12,782 nucleotides of DNA from SOIA01 sp964346585 (GTDB taxonomy: Bacteria > Acidobacteriota > Aminicenantia > Aminicenantales > Aminicenantaceae), in contig CAYFVQ010000125.1 in assembly GCA_964346585.1 (NCBI GenBank), forward strand, positions 1 to 12,782. Direction: 5' to 3'. Shown here one piece after another: positions 6,130 to 12,367 of the stretch (positions are counted from its first letter, which is position 1; each line of letters opens with the position of its first letter). Made by a program: the position numbers and the translations under genes. The notes beneath the pieces were generated by a model. It saw nothing but the letters and a program-made list of their open reading frames with translations. It made no database searches and was not told the origin of the DNA.

Positions 6130-6366
6130 GCTCAGTAATTAGGTAACTCTTTTTGTGATGATATCGAAGGCAAAAGTGACGTTGCGAGCGAAGTGTGGCA
6201 ATCTTATCTTAACTGTCATTACGAGCGTAGCGTGGCAATATCTTAGGTAAAAATGGATTTCTTCTTATGAGATTACCACGTCACTTCGTTCCTCGTAATG
6301 ACACCACTATGAGATTGTTCACTCCGTTCGCAATGACATTATGAAAACGTTACCGAATTACTGAGC
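6130..6366. mobile_element. MITE-like non-coding element with terminal inverted repeats
   Basis: A 237-bp element bounded by 18-bp terminal inverted repeats that match at 17 of 18 positions: GCTCAGTAATTAGGTAAC at 6130-6147, and the reverse complement of GCTCAGTAATTCGGTAAC at 6349-6366. It has no coding capacity and carries four internal repeat units in two orientations (6176-6337). No clear target-site duplication is visible: the left flank ends TTTAT and the right begins TAGTA. A non-autonomous transposable element is the simplest reading. A REP-derived composite is the alternative. Confidence 0.65.
6176..6337. repeat. four copies of a TCATTGCGAGCGAAG-type repeat, two direct and two inverted
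   Basis: Plus-oriented copies lie at 6176-6206 (core GTTGCGAGCGAAGTGTGGCA) and 6215-6243 (core ATTACGAGCGTAGCGTGGCA). Minus-oriented copies lie at 6269-6302 and 6311-6337. Read on the minus strand they begin GTCATTACGAGGAACGAAG and GTCATTGCGAACGGAGTG. The shared pattern is GTCATTRCGAGCGAAGYGTGGCAATCT. This is a widespread bacterial intergenic repeat type. The head-to-head arrangement lets the whole block fold into a large cruciform and could terminate or stabilise the ddl-ruvX-mltG transcript. Confidence 0.8.
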
Positions 6367-6395
6367 TAGTACACCTGCTCCTTTTTTTCAATGTG

Positions 6396-6577
6396 TTAAA
6401 TGTTAAGATGCGATCCCCATTTTCGCCCCTTGAGTAAGAAATGTTAAATGTTAAGATGCGACCCCTTTTATTGAAAAATAATTCTATTAAATGTTTAGAT
6501 GCGACCTCCATCTTCGTCCATTAAGTAATAAATGTTAAATGTTAAGACGCGACCCCTTTTATTGAAAAAAAACTCCT
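6396..6577. repeat. 91-bp tandem duplication, each half with two copies of a 22-bp motif
   Basis: The motif TTAAATGTTAAGATGCGACC, with variants, starts at 6396, 6444, 6487 and 6535. Spacings are 48, 43 and 48 bp, so the pattern repeats every 91 bp: 6396-6486 and 6487-6577 are diverged tandem copies. The second and fourth motifs are both followed by the same tail CCCCTTTTATTGAAAAA. Substitutions scattered between the halves show the duplication is not recent. No gene lies here. It could be an expanded REP-type element or an array of protein-binding sites. Confidence 0.85.
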
Positions 6578-6590
6578 GTTCTGTTATATT
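6562..6590 (+). promoter_or_regulatory. promoter of the secreted beta-sandwich gene
   Basis: TTGAAA (6562-6567), a 17-nt spacer and TATATT (6585-6590): five of six matches in each box. The -35 lies in the tail of the last tandem-repeat unit. The start would be near 6597, leaving a leader of about 94 nt that carries the hairpin at 6602-6622. Confidence 0.6.
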
Positions 6591-6601
6591 TATATTTAGC
6601 C

Positions 6602-6622
6602 GGGGAGGAAAACATCCTTCCC
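6602..6622 (+). promoter_or_regulatory. leader hairpin upstream of the secreted beta-sandwich gene
   Basis: GGGGAGGA (6602-6609), loop AAACA, TCCTTCCC (6615-6622): an 8-bp stem with one G-U pair located right after the predicted transcription start. No T-run follows on the plus strand, so it is not a terminator for this direction. A role in mRNA stability is possible. Confidence 0.4.
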
Positions 6623-6690
6623 ACACCCAGGTTATATAAACACTAAAAGTTGACTCATTCAGATGTGAAAGTTGCGAATTAGGAGGAAAC

Positions 6691-7794
6691 ATGAAATTTA
6701 GAAAACACACATCTCTGGTTCTTTTATCTGGACTTATCTTCAGCTTGATTCTCTCATCAAGCCTTGTCGCTCGAGGAGCCAATCAAGAAGCACAGGCCGA
6801 CAAGTCGAAGCCAATCATTATCCCTGATGCTGTCAAAAAGATCTTTGAAGAAGGAATCCCCACAAGAGAAGTGCGGCAGGATATTCCTTTCACGATCATC
6901 CAACATCTCTGTCTCCCTGATTTTCCTGTCCGGACAACCCTGCACAACATCGTTTATTTCAGAGTGAAAAACGCAGACCTCGGTTTCGCGCCCCTTACTG
7001 GTGGCACAGAACCCGAAAAAAAGAAAAAAGAAGAAGAAACCCAATCGATCTTCCAGTCCACCGCATCCAGGCTTCAGGCCCGCGCCCATGTCTTCCTTCA
7101 ATTTAATCAGACAGAAAATAATGTGGTTGGAGAAGTGGCCCGAGAAGTCTATATACCTGTCATGATGCAGGTCGATGGCAGCACATATGAGCCAGACAAA
7201 GAAGAACTGTATACGGCCAGAAACCTTATGCCCCCTGGAAATTATCTCCTGTCCATGGCCATTGCCTCTGCTGACCTGAAAAGAATCGGGACGCAGTATG
7301 TGGAATGTTCTATTCCCGACGAGACTACCTTCACTGACCGCCTCGAAACAACTCCTATCCTGCTCGTTAGTGAGATGAAGCAGATGCCCTCTCGTGAAAC
7401 GAAGGCCTCTATCCACAAAGGATCATTCACATTTATCATCTATGAGATGGGACTCAACTTGGAGAAAGTCTTTTCCCCAGGAGATACTCTTGAGCTTTTC
7501 TTTTATATACTCGGAGCTCAGCCCGGAGAAGGCGGACAGTATTCCATTGAAATAAACTTCGAGGTCCTTAAGGGAGAAGAGATTGCGATCCGCTATGCAC
7601 CTGGAACTTACACTAATCCTCTCGTTCAGCAGAGCCTTCCCTTGGTACAAAGGGTGGTTATCAAATCCGAGTCCGGGGAGAAGGAAGAAACTCGAGAGCT
7701 AGAGGCTGGAAAGCACGTCCTATCCATGAAGATTACGGATAAAGTTACAGGAAATGCTGTCGAGAAAAAGGTTGAGTTCGAGGTAGTGAAATAG
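6691..7794 (+). CDS. secreted protein with two beta-sandwich-like domains, function unknown
   Basis: 367 residues, no named family recognised. A signal peptide is clear: basic MKFRKH, hydrophobic 8-25, probable cleavage after VARGA (residue 30). Two beta-rich regions follow. The first (about 85-210) is interrupted by a charged Lys/Glu linker (109-117) and ends PPGNYLLSMAIASADLKRIG. The second (about 245-366) opens FSPGDTLELFFYIL (261-274) and ends LEAGKHVLSMKITDKVTG plus the strand VEFEV. Both end in the same P/A-G-x-Y/H-x-L-S-M pattern, so they may be a duplicated fold. The second resembles the middle domain of the facing GWxTD-TPR protein (FSTSDTLAFLFTIS there). The ATG at 6691 has AGGAGG (6681-6686) 4 nt upstream. 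Its stop is 1 bp from the stop of the convergent gene. Probably a periplasmic partner of the neighbouring GWxTD proteins (inference). Confidence 0.88.
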   Translation: MKFRKHTSLVLLSGLIFSLILSSSLVARGANQEAQADKSKPIIIPDAVKKIFEEGIPTREVRQDIPFTIIQHLCLPDFPVRTTLHNIVYFRVKNADLGFAPLTGGTEPEKKKKEEETQSIFQSTASRLQARAHVFLQFNQTENNVVGEVAREVYIPVMMQVDGSTYEPDKEELYTARNLMPPGNYLLSMAIASADLKRIGTQYVECSIPDETTFTDRLETTPILLVSEMKQMPSRETKASIHKGSFTFIIYEMGLNLEKVFSPGDTLELFFYILGAQPGEGGQYSIEINFEVLKGEEIAIRYAPGTYTNPLVQQSLPLVQRVVIKSESGEKEETRELEAGKHVLSMKITDKVTGNAVEKKVEFEVVK

Positions 7795-7795
7795 A

Positions 7796-9880
7796 TTATT
7801 CTTTAAGGGTTTTTTCGATTTCCTCTATCAGCTTCTTTACGTTTTCCTGATTTGGATTCAAACGAAGAGATGCCCTCAAAACATTAAGAGCCCTCTCTTT
7901 CTGGTTAGTTTTGTAAAAACAAAAGCCTAGAGAATTCAACAGACTTGTATCGCTGTTGTAAATTTTATTCCCCTCGAGTAGATTATTTATGGCTTCATCA
8001 TATTGAGCCATTCCCATGTAGGCTCTTCCCTTAACCAGATAATAATCAAATCTTAGCCTTTCATCTTCTCTTACATCTTCAATCAACTCTAAGCTCCTCT
8101 CGAACTTATTCACTTTCAACAGGAAATTGGCATACTCGAGTATCCCTCTCTTATATTCCCGGTTCGCATTGTACGCCTTCTCATAATATTCTTCAGCCTT
8201 CTCATAGTCTTTAGTTTTATCGGATTGAAAAGCCAGCGCATAAGAAAACAAAAAGTTGTTAGTAAGGGATACAGCCTTGGCTCTTGCGATAGGGTGAGGA
8301 ATGGCCTCTTCAAACCCGACAACGAATTCCGCCCCATCCTCATCGATTGTTTCTCCATTCTCATCAACAAAATCCAAATCAATCTCATAGTAATCAGGAG
8401 TCAATTCTTTGACTGGGAGAGACTGCTGAATGCTCATTATCTCTCTGAACGGATAATTGGACAGCTTCAGACCGAATGATTTATTGACCGGGTTTTTTCC
8501 TCTTTTGCCTCTTATCGAGACTTTAACCTCTCCATTTCTCCATAAATCCTCTGTGACATTGGAGATAGTGAATAAGAAGGCAAGAGTGTCAGAGGTCGAA
8601 AATGTCTTCTTCGGATCAACGAGCAGTTTCTTGTCGACGACTTTGTACGGAATGTGTTGATTGCTATCGTAATCATGGAATTCATAGCCCAAAAATGGAC
8701 CGTAAATACGAGGCAACTCCGACTCCTCAGGTACAAGGACTGATCTCTCAACATGAGAGTACTCCTTGCCGACTGAATTCTGAAGAAGGATGTCCAGCTT
8801 ATAATCGCCTTCAACTACCGGAAAAGAATCCTCGATAGTCAGCCCACTCAATCTCACTCTTTCGAGTTCCTCGTCTGTAAAATAAAGGGGATAAGCTTTG
8901 GTATACTGAAAAATGGTGTCTTTATCCTTTCTTAAACTCACGTTCAGCGTGTAGTTGCAGAAGTATTGATCTCTGGGCTCATACAAGTCTATAGAAATGC
9001 TTTCCGGCGCTATTGAGAAATGCAAAAAATTGATCCCCGTGATAGGATCCTGGATCAAAGCGATATCAGCAGAGCTCTGTACATAATTTGTCAAGTATTC
9101 ATAGTCAACAACTCCCCTGAGATTTAAAAAATGCGTCGAATAAGAAGGATTGATTATCTTTTTGGGGGACTCCATAATATTGGCTAGGATAGTCACATTC
9201 GTTGTGGAAGGCTGAAAATTAAAGGGAATATCTCCTGGAACGAGGGACAATGCGACTGGCGCAAGGGTGGGTTCAACTTCCAGGATTTTCTCATACAGAG
9301 CCTCGTAATTAAAAGGATCCAGACTCTTGCCTTCGATCAATAAGCTGGCGGGACCATCTGAAATCGGACTGTACAACTTAAACTCTCCAAAGCCTCCTCT
9401 CTGAAAAAACACAAGGCAAAAGTGAGGGGGTAATCCTTTGGCCGGATCTCCATAATAAGTCCAGACTTCACAAGGGTAAATTTGATGAGGCGCAGGGAAC
9501 CTCTCTTTGCTGACCGGTTCACCGAGAATCATGTGTATAGTGCCCATATCTGTCATCCATCCTTCCCGCGTTGTCCCGCGGCTGAAGTGTTTATTGACGT
9601 AAAGAAATCGCTCGAGTATTTCCTCTTTGTACTCGTTTTGTGGGGTGCCGGGTGTCGGGTCTCTCTGCTTCCAGAACATCTCTATAAACGCATCTCTTTC
9701 ATAATCCGCCGTAAGCTCCATGAAGACTTCTCTTTCCTTCTCGTGGATTATGTATCTTGTCAGTTTCAACCATTCTTGGTATTGAGGGGGCAGGTCTTTT
9801 TCTCTGACTTTTTGGACTGCATAAAGCAAAGATGCCATAACAAAGAAAAAAAGTATGATTCTCGTTGTTTTTACTCTCAT
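7796..9880 (-). CDS. GWxTD-domain secreted protein with C-terminal TPR repeats
   Basis: 694 residues, exported by an N-terminal signal (MRVKTTR, then a hydrophobic run to about 21). The N-terminal GWxTD domain carries FWKQRDPTPGTPQNEYKEE (69-87) and GWMTDMGTIHMILGEP (107-122), both diagnostic of this family, whose function is unknown. Beta-rich regions follow at about 286-384 (closing GDYKLDILLQNSVGKEYS) and 412-523 (FSTSDTLAFLFTIS; closing PDYYEIDLDFVDENGE). The last part, about 545-690, is a TPR-like helical array (e.g. YEKAEEYYEKAY, QYDEAINNLLEGNKIY, KERALNVLRASLRLNP), suggesting a protein-binding scaffold. The ATG at 9880 is preceded by AAGGA at 8 nt. It lies downstream of the shorter GWxTD gene on the same strand, with a terminator-like hairpin between them, and converges on the 6691-7794 gene with a 1-bp gap. 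Confidence 0.9.
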   Translation of the reverse strand: MRVKTTRIILFFFVMASLLYAVQKVREKDLPPQYQEWLKLTRYIIHEKEREVFMELTADYERDAFIEMFWKQRDPTPGTPQNEYKEEILERFLYVNKHFSRGTTREGWMTDMGTIHMILGEPVSKERFPAPHQIYPCEVWTYYGDPAKGLPPHFCLVFFQRGGFGEFKLYSPISDGPASLLIEGKSLDPFNYEALYEKILEVEPTLAPVALSLVPGDIPFNFQPSTTNVTILANIMESPKKIINPSYSTHFLNLRGVVDYEYLTNYVQSSADIALIQDPITGINFLHFSIAPESISIDLYEPRDQYFCNYTLNVSLRKDKDTIFQYTKAYPLYFTDEELERVRLSGLTIEDSFPVVEGDYKLDILLQNSVGKEYSHVERSVLVPEESELPRIYGPFLGYEFHDYDSNQHIPYKVVDKKLLVDPKKTFSTSDTLAFLFTISNVTEDLWRNGEVKVSIRGKRGKNPVNKSFGLKLSNYPFREIMSIQQSLPVKELTPDYYEIDLDFVDENGETIDEDGAEFVVGFEEAIPHPIARAKAVSLTNNFLFSYALAFQSDKTKDYEKAEEYYEKAYNANREYKRGILEYANFLLKVNKFERSLELIEDVREDERLRFDYYLVKGRAYMGMAQYDEAINNLLEGNKIYNSDTSLLNSLGFCFYKTNQKERALNVLRASLRLNPNQENVKKLIEEIEKTLKE

Positions 9881-9938
9881 TTTATTAATCCTTTTTCCTA
9901 TTCCCTTAGGAAGAGAAAATAAATCAATTCTCCCTCAA

Positions 9939-9944
9939 ATTATA
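9939..9944 (-). promoter_or_regulatory. possible -10 box of the GWxTD-TPR gene
   Basis: A perfect TATAAT on the minus strand about 60 nt upstream of the ATG at 9880 and downstream of a terminator-like hairpin. At 16-18 nt spacing the -35 region (GTCGTC or neighbours) is poor, so an activator would be needed if this is real. Confidence 0.3.
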
Positions 9945-9983
9945 GAGTCAAGTTCACAGCGGACGACCCAAGGAGGACCGAAA

Positions 9984-10019
9984 ATCTCAAAAAAGACCTG
10001 TTGTCCTTTTGTTTGAGAT
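9984..10019 (-). terminator. terminator-like hairpin after the GWxTD lipoprotein gene
   Basis: On the minus strand ATCTCAAA (10019-10012) pairs perfectly with TTTGAGAT (9991-9984). An inner GAC/GTC pairing and A/T pairs extend the stem, and a short T-run follows. It lies 77 nt past the stop at 10097. It would reduce read-through into the GWxTD-TPR gene, which fits that gene having its own -10 box. Confidence 0.45.
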
Positions 10020-10096
10020 GTAGCATCGTTTCCCATTGGAGCGGCTATTCTCTTGAATTTCGAGCAATGATAAACATGACTGATTCTGGCGATTGT

Positions 10097-11035
10097 CTAT
10101 ACTTTAATCTCAAAAATTTTTCTGGCTTTGTTCATACTCCCTTTTTCGATAATTATAACATCAATATAATATTTTCCTGGGCCCAGGTCGTACGGGAAAC
10201 GAAAGACTATATTCTTCATCTCAAGAACGTCATCCTCTGGTTCAGCAAAAGATACTTCTTTATTGAATCGATCACTCTTGGTACCCTCTTTCTCGTAGAC
10301 ATGGAATTCAAAATCAAAGTCAGCTTTGAGCAATCCTTCTTCCGCAAGAAATTCCAATGACTTCACAGAAATCTCGATCACAATCTCCTTGTTCGCTTTG
10401 TCAAACTGGAAGCTGAAATCCATATACTTAATGGAAGTTTTACTCTCAACAAAGGAAATTCCTAATTTAGCCATTTCAATCGCTTCAGTTAGATTGCCGA
10501 TCAAACCTCCTCCCATTTCATAAGGCATGGGATTTATATTGTAAGTTCCGGTCCCATTGTCTATAAATATGACGCCTAAATTGTATCTGTAATATATCCA
10601 GATTAACCAGGACCCTTGCAACGGCCGGCCTGTTTGCGGATCAGTGAATGTCTCATCAAACCTGTCCGGAGGCCCCAGATAAATGTAAATCCTCCCTCTG
10701 TCTGTTTTCCACCCTGGAGGCCCTTCGCCCTTAAAATGCTGGTTGGCGTATTCAATCCTAGCGAAAAATTCCTCCTTGAATTCATTCTGATCCGTATCTG
10801 GATCAGGGTCTCTTTTCGACCAGAAATCCTGTATGAATTCTTTTCTGGATTCTGCATCCGGAAGATGATTAAAAATATTTTTCTCTACTCTAGTCATGAT
10901 GAGGTAGGCTGTGTCGTAAAAATCCGAACTCTCAGGATCAAGTGCGATTCTTTTAGCGCCTCCACAATTCACCATTCCAAAAGCAAGGACGCAGAGAAAA
11001 AATGAGTATAATAAATTTCTCTTTCTTTTTATCAT
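10097..11035 (-). CDS. GWxTD-domain protein, putative lipoprotein
   Basis: 312 residues. The N-terminus MIKRKR plus a hydrophobic stretch ends in FGMVNCGG. Cys24 is a likely lipidation site, although Asn at -1 is non-canonical for the lipobox (usually Gly, Ala or Ser). The GWxTD domain has FWSKRDPDPDTDQNEFKEE (71-89) and GWKTDRGRIYIYLGPPDRF (108-126), aligning motif for motif with the larger neighbour. The C-terminal half is a beta domain (about 200-312) ending LGPGKYYIDVIIIEKGS and a final strand IFEIKV. It has no TPR region, so it looks like the short, membrane-anchored member of the pair. The ATG at 11035 has GAGAGG about 9 nt upstream. It follows the CarboxypepD-reg/TPR gene after a 309-bp gap, so it probably has its own promoter. 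Biochemical function of the family is unknown. Confidence 0.9.
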   Translation of the reverse strand: MIKRKRNLLYSFFLCVLAFGMVNCGGAKRIALDPESSDFYDTAYLIMTRVEKNIFNHLPDAESRKEFIQDFWSKRDPDPDTDQNEFKEEFFARIEYANQHFKGEGPPGWKTDRGRIYIYLGPPDRFDETFTDPQTGRPLQGSWLIWIYYRYNLGVIFIDNGTGTYNINPMPYEMGGGLIGNLTEAIEMAKLGISFVESKTSIKYMDFSFQFDKANKEIVIEISVKSLEFLAEEGLLKADFDFEFHVYEKEGTKSDRFNKEVSFAEPEDDVLEMKNIVFRFPYDLGPGKYYIDVIIIEKGSMNKARKIFEIKV

Positions 11036-11344
11036 AGTCTCTTACCTCTCAATAAGCTCTCTGCAAAAATTATGCCAAATAAAGTTCCTGAGGAAACCTT
11101 TCTTCCTCTGTGTCAAAAAAAGGTCATCTGTCCTCTCTCAAAACTTGTTTGTGTTGTCTGTTCACTGCATATGGTTCAAATATTGATGATAGATTGGCCA
11201 TAAAGCAGAAAAGAGGAAGAAAGAGGTGAGTAATAGATTATTTTCTTTCTTATTCATTGTGAATTCACGCTGTGGCCCTCTCCGCTCAAGAGAGGTATTT
11301 TTCACTCGCGGAGGGAATCTTTCTCTATCCGATTTTTTTCTCTT
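11036..11344. other. gene-free intergenic region upstream of the GWxTD lipoprotein gene
   Basis: 309 bp without a convincing gene. It must hold the end of the CarboxypepD-reg/TPR transcript and the promoter of the GWxTD lipoprotein gene, both on the minus strand. A perfect TTGACA lies at 11116-11111 (minus), but no good -10 is found at 16-18 nt. Near 11280-11320 a CCTCTC/GAGAGG stem and an overlapping CCGC/GCGG pairing form a hairpin region without a T-run, so a terminator is not certain. Confidence 0.5.
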
Positions 11345-12265
11345 TTATCTCCTCTTTAAATACTCGATAAATCCTTTTACCTGTGTCGCTCTCTCTGAGT
11401 CTGAGTCATATTTTAAATAATTCTCAAATTCTCTCAAGGCATCCGAGTTATTGCCCATCGCCAGATACGCAAGACCCAATTGATAACGCGCATCCAGCGA
11501 ATCCTCCTGAATCTCAACGGCTCTTTTGTAATACTTCATCGCTTCATTAAACTTGGAAGTGTTATAGAATATTGTCCCGATGTTATACAGAACAGTCGCG
11601 TCCTCAATTTTTTCAAACTCGATTTTGTTGTACCATTCCAGGGCTTTCTCGTTATTGCCCCGGTTGATGTAGCAATTTCCGATTCCCATGAGAGTATGAA
11701 TATTATCGGGTTCTTTTTCTAAAACTTTTAGATAGTGTTCTTCTGCTTCTTCATATTTATCCATCTGAAAATAAGCATTCCCGATATCATAATTAATGAT
11801 GTGGACATCCGGATATTTCTCCAGAATACCCGTAAATATAACGATGGCTTCCTCGTATTGACCTCCATCAAAAAGCTTGGTTCCTTGAAGGTATTCTTCT
11901 TTCACGTCTTCAGTGACGACCATACCCTCGGCCTTCTCTAATGTGACTTCGAGCTGAGGATTCTTCTGGCGAAAGTCCAAGACATTGATACTGATATTTT
12001 TGGGCATGTATCCAGACAGCTCAAAGTCGACAAACCACGTCCCACCTTTAATGCCCATTGCGACCCATTTCCCCTTTTTGTCAGTGGTTATCTCAAAGCC
12101 TGTCTGAGTCGTTGTATACAAGAGCTTGACTTTGACTCCTTCAAGAGGATTTCCTTCTTCGTCGTAAACAAAACCGATTTGTCTTCCCTGGCCTGTCCAG
12201 TCTTGAGAGAAAATGAGTGTTGTTAACAGAAAAAAGAGTAAAAGAGCAAATGTCTTTTTTTTCAT
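11345..12265 (-). CDS. secreted carboxypeptidase-regulatory-like domain protein with TPR repeats
   Basis: 306 residues. The signal peptide runs MKKKTFALLLFFLLTTLIFS, with cleavage likely near residue 20. Residues about 27-109 are a CarboxypepD_reg-like beta-sandwich (GFVYDEEGNPLEGVKVKL, then TDKKGKWVAMGIKGGTWFVD and FELSGYMPKN), the fold also seen at the N-terminus of many TonB-dependent receptors. Residues about 123-291 hold five TPR units, for example YEEAIVIFTGILEKYPD, YEEAEEHYLKVLEKEPDN and FNEAMKYYKRAVEIQEDS. The combination suggests a periplasmic adaptor that binds partner proteins. The ATG at 12265 has GGAGGT 5 nt upstream (12271-12276). It lies just downstream of the TonB receptor gene on the same strand, but a strong terminator stands between them. 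A weak extended -10 (TGATAGAAT) is its only visible promoter candidate. Confidence 0.9.
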   Translation of the reverse strand: MKKKTFALLLFFLLTTLIFSQDWTGQGRQIGFVYDEEGNPLEGVKVKLLYTTTQTGFEITTDKKGKWVAMGIKGGTWFVDFELSGYMPKNISINVLDFRQKNPQLEVTLEKAEGMVVTEDVKEEYLQGTKLFDGGQYEEAIVIFTGILEKYPDVHIINYDIGNAYFQMDKYEEAEEHYLKVLEKEPDNIHTLMGIGNCYINRGNNEKALEWYNKIEFEKIEDATVLYNIGTIFYNTSKFNEAMKYYKRAVEIQEDSLDARYQLGLAYLAMGNNSDALREFENYLKYDSDSERATQVKGFIEYLKRR

Positions 12266-12302
12266 CCCAGACCTCCAGCCTTATTCTATCACTTTGAAGG
12301 AT

Positions 12303-12344
12303 AAAAAAAAAGCCCCTTCCGCTTCGTGAGCGGAAGGGGCTTTT
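12303..12344 (-). terminator. strong Rho-independent terminator of the TonB-dependent receptor gene
   Basis: AGCCCCTTCCGCT (12311-12323) pairs perfectly with AGCGGAAGGGGCT (12329-12341) around a 5-nt loop, and flanking A/T pairs extend the stem to 16 bp. On the minus strand it is followed by nine T residues (complement of 12303-12311). It lies 24 nt past the receptor stop codon and 38 nt before the next gene's start. Confidence 0.93.
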
Positions 12345-12367
12345 GAACTCGTGCTCGAGTAACAGCC

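Noticed and set aside
6176..6577. CRISPR array
   Set aside because: The repeats are in mixed orientation or in a 91-bp block duplication, the units vary, and the intervals are not unique equal-length spacers; no cas genes are present.
6757..7416. 219-codon minus-strand open frame inside the secreted beta-sandwich gene
   Set aside because: Its translation is a Cys/Phe-rich antisense shadow of a gene with a good signal peptide, promoter and ribosome binding site on the other strand.
10001..10360. 119-codon plus-strand open frame over the end of the GWxTD lipoprotein gene
   Set aside because: It is antisense to the conserved beta domain of that gene and has no recognisable domain or ribosome binding site.
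11088..11116. Full promoter for the GWxTD lipoprotein gene based on TTGACA at 11116-11111
   Set aside because: The -35 is perfect, but the sequence at 17-nt spacing is CCTCAG and no better -10 lies within 16-18 nt.
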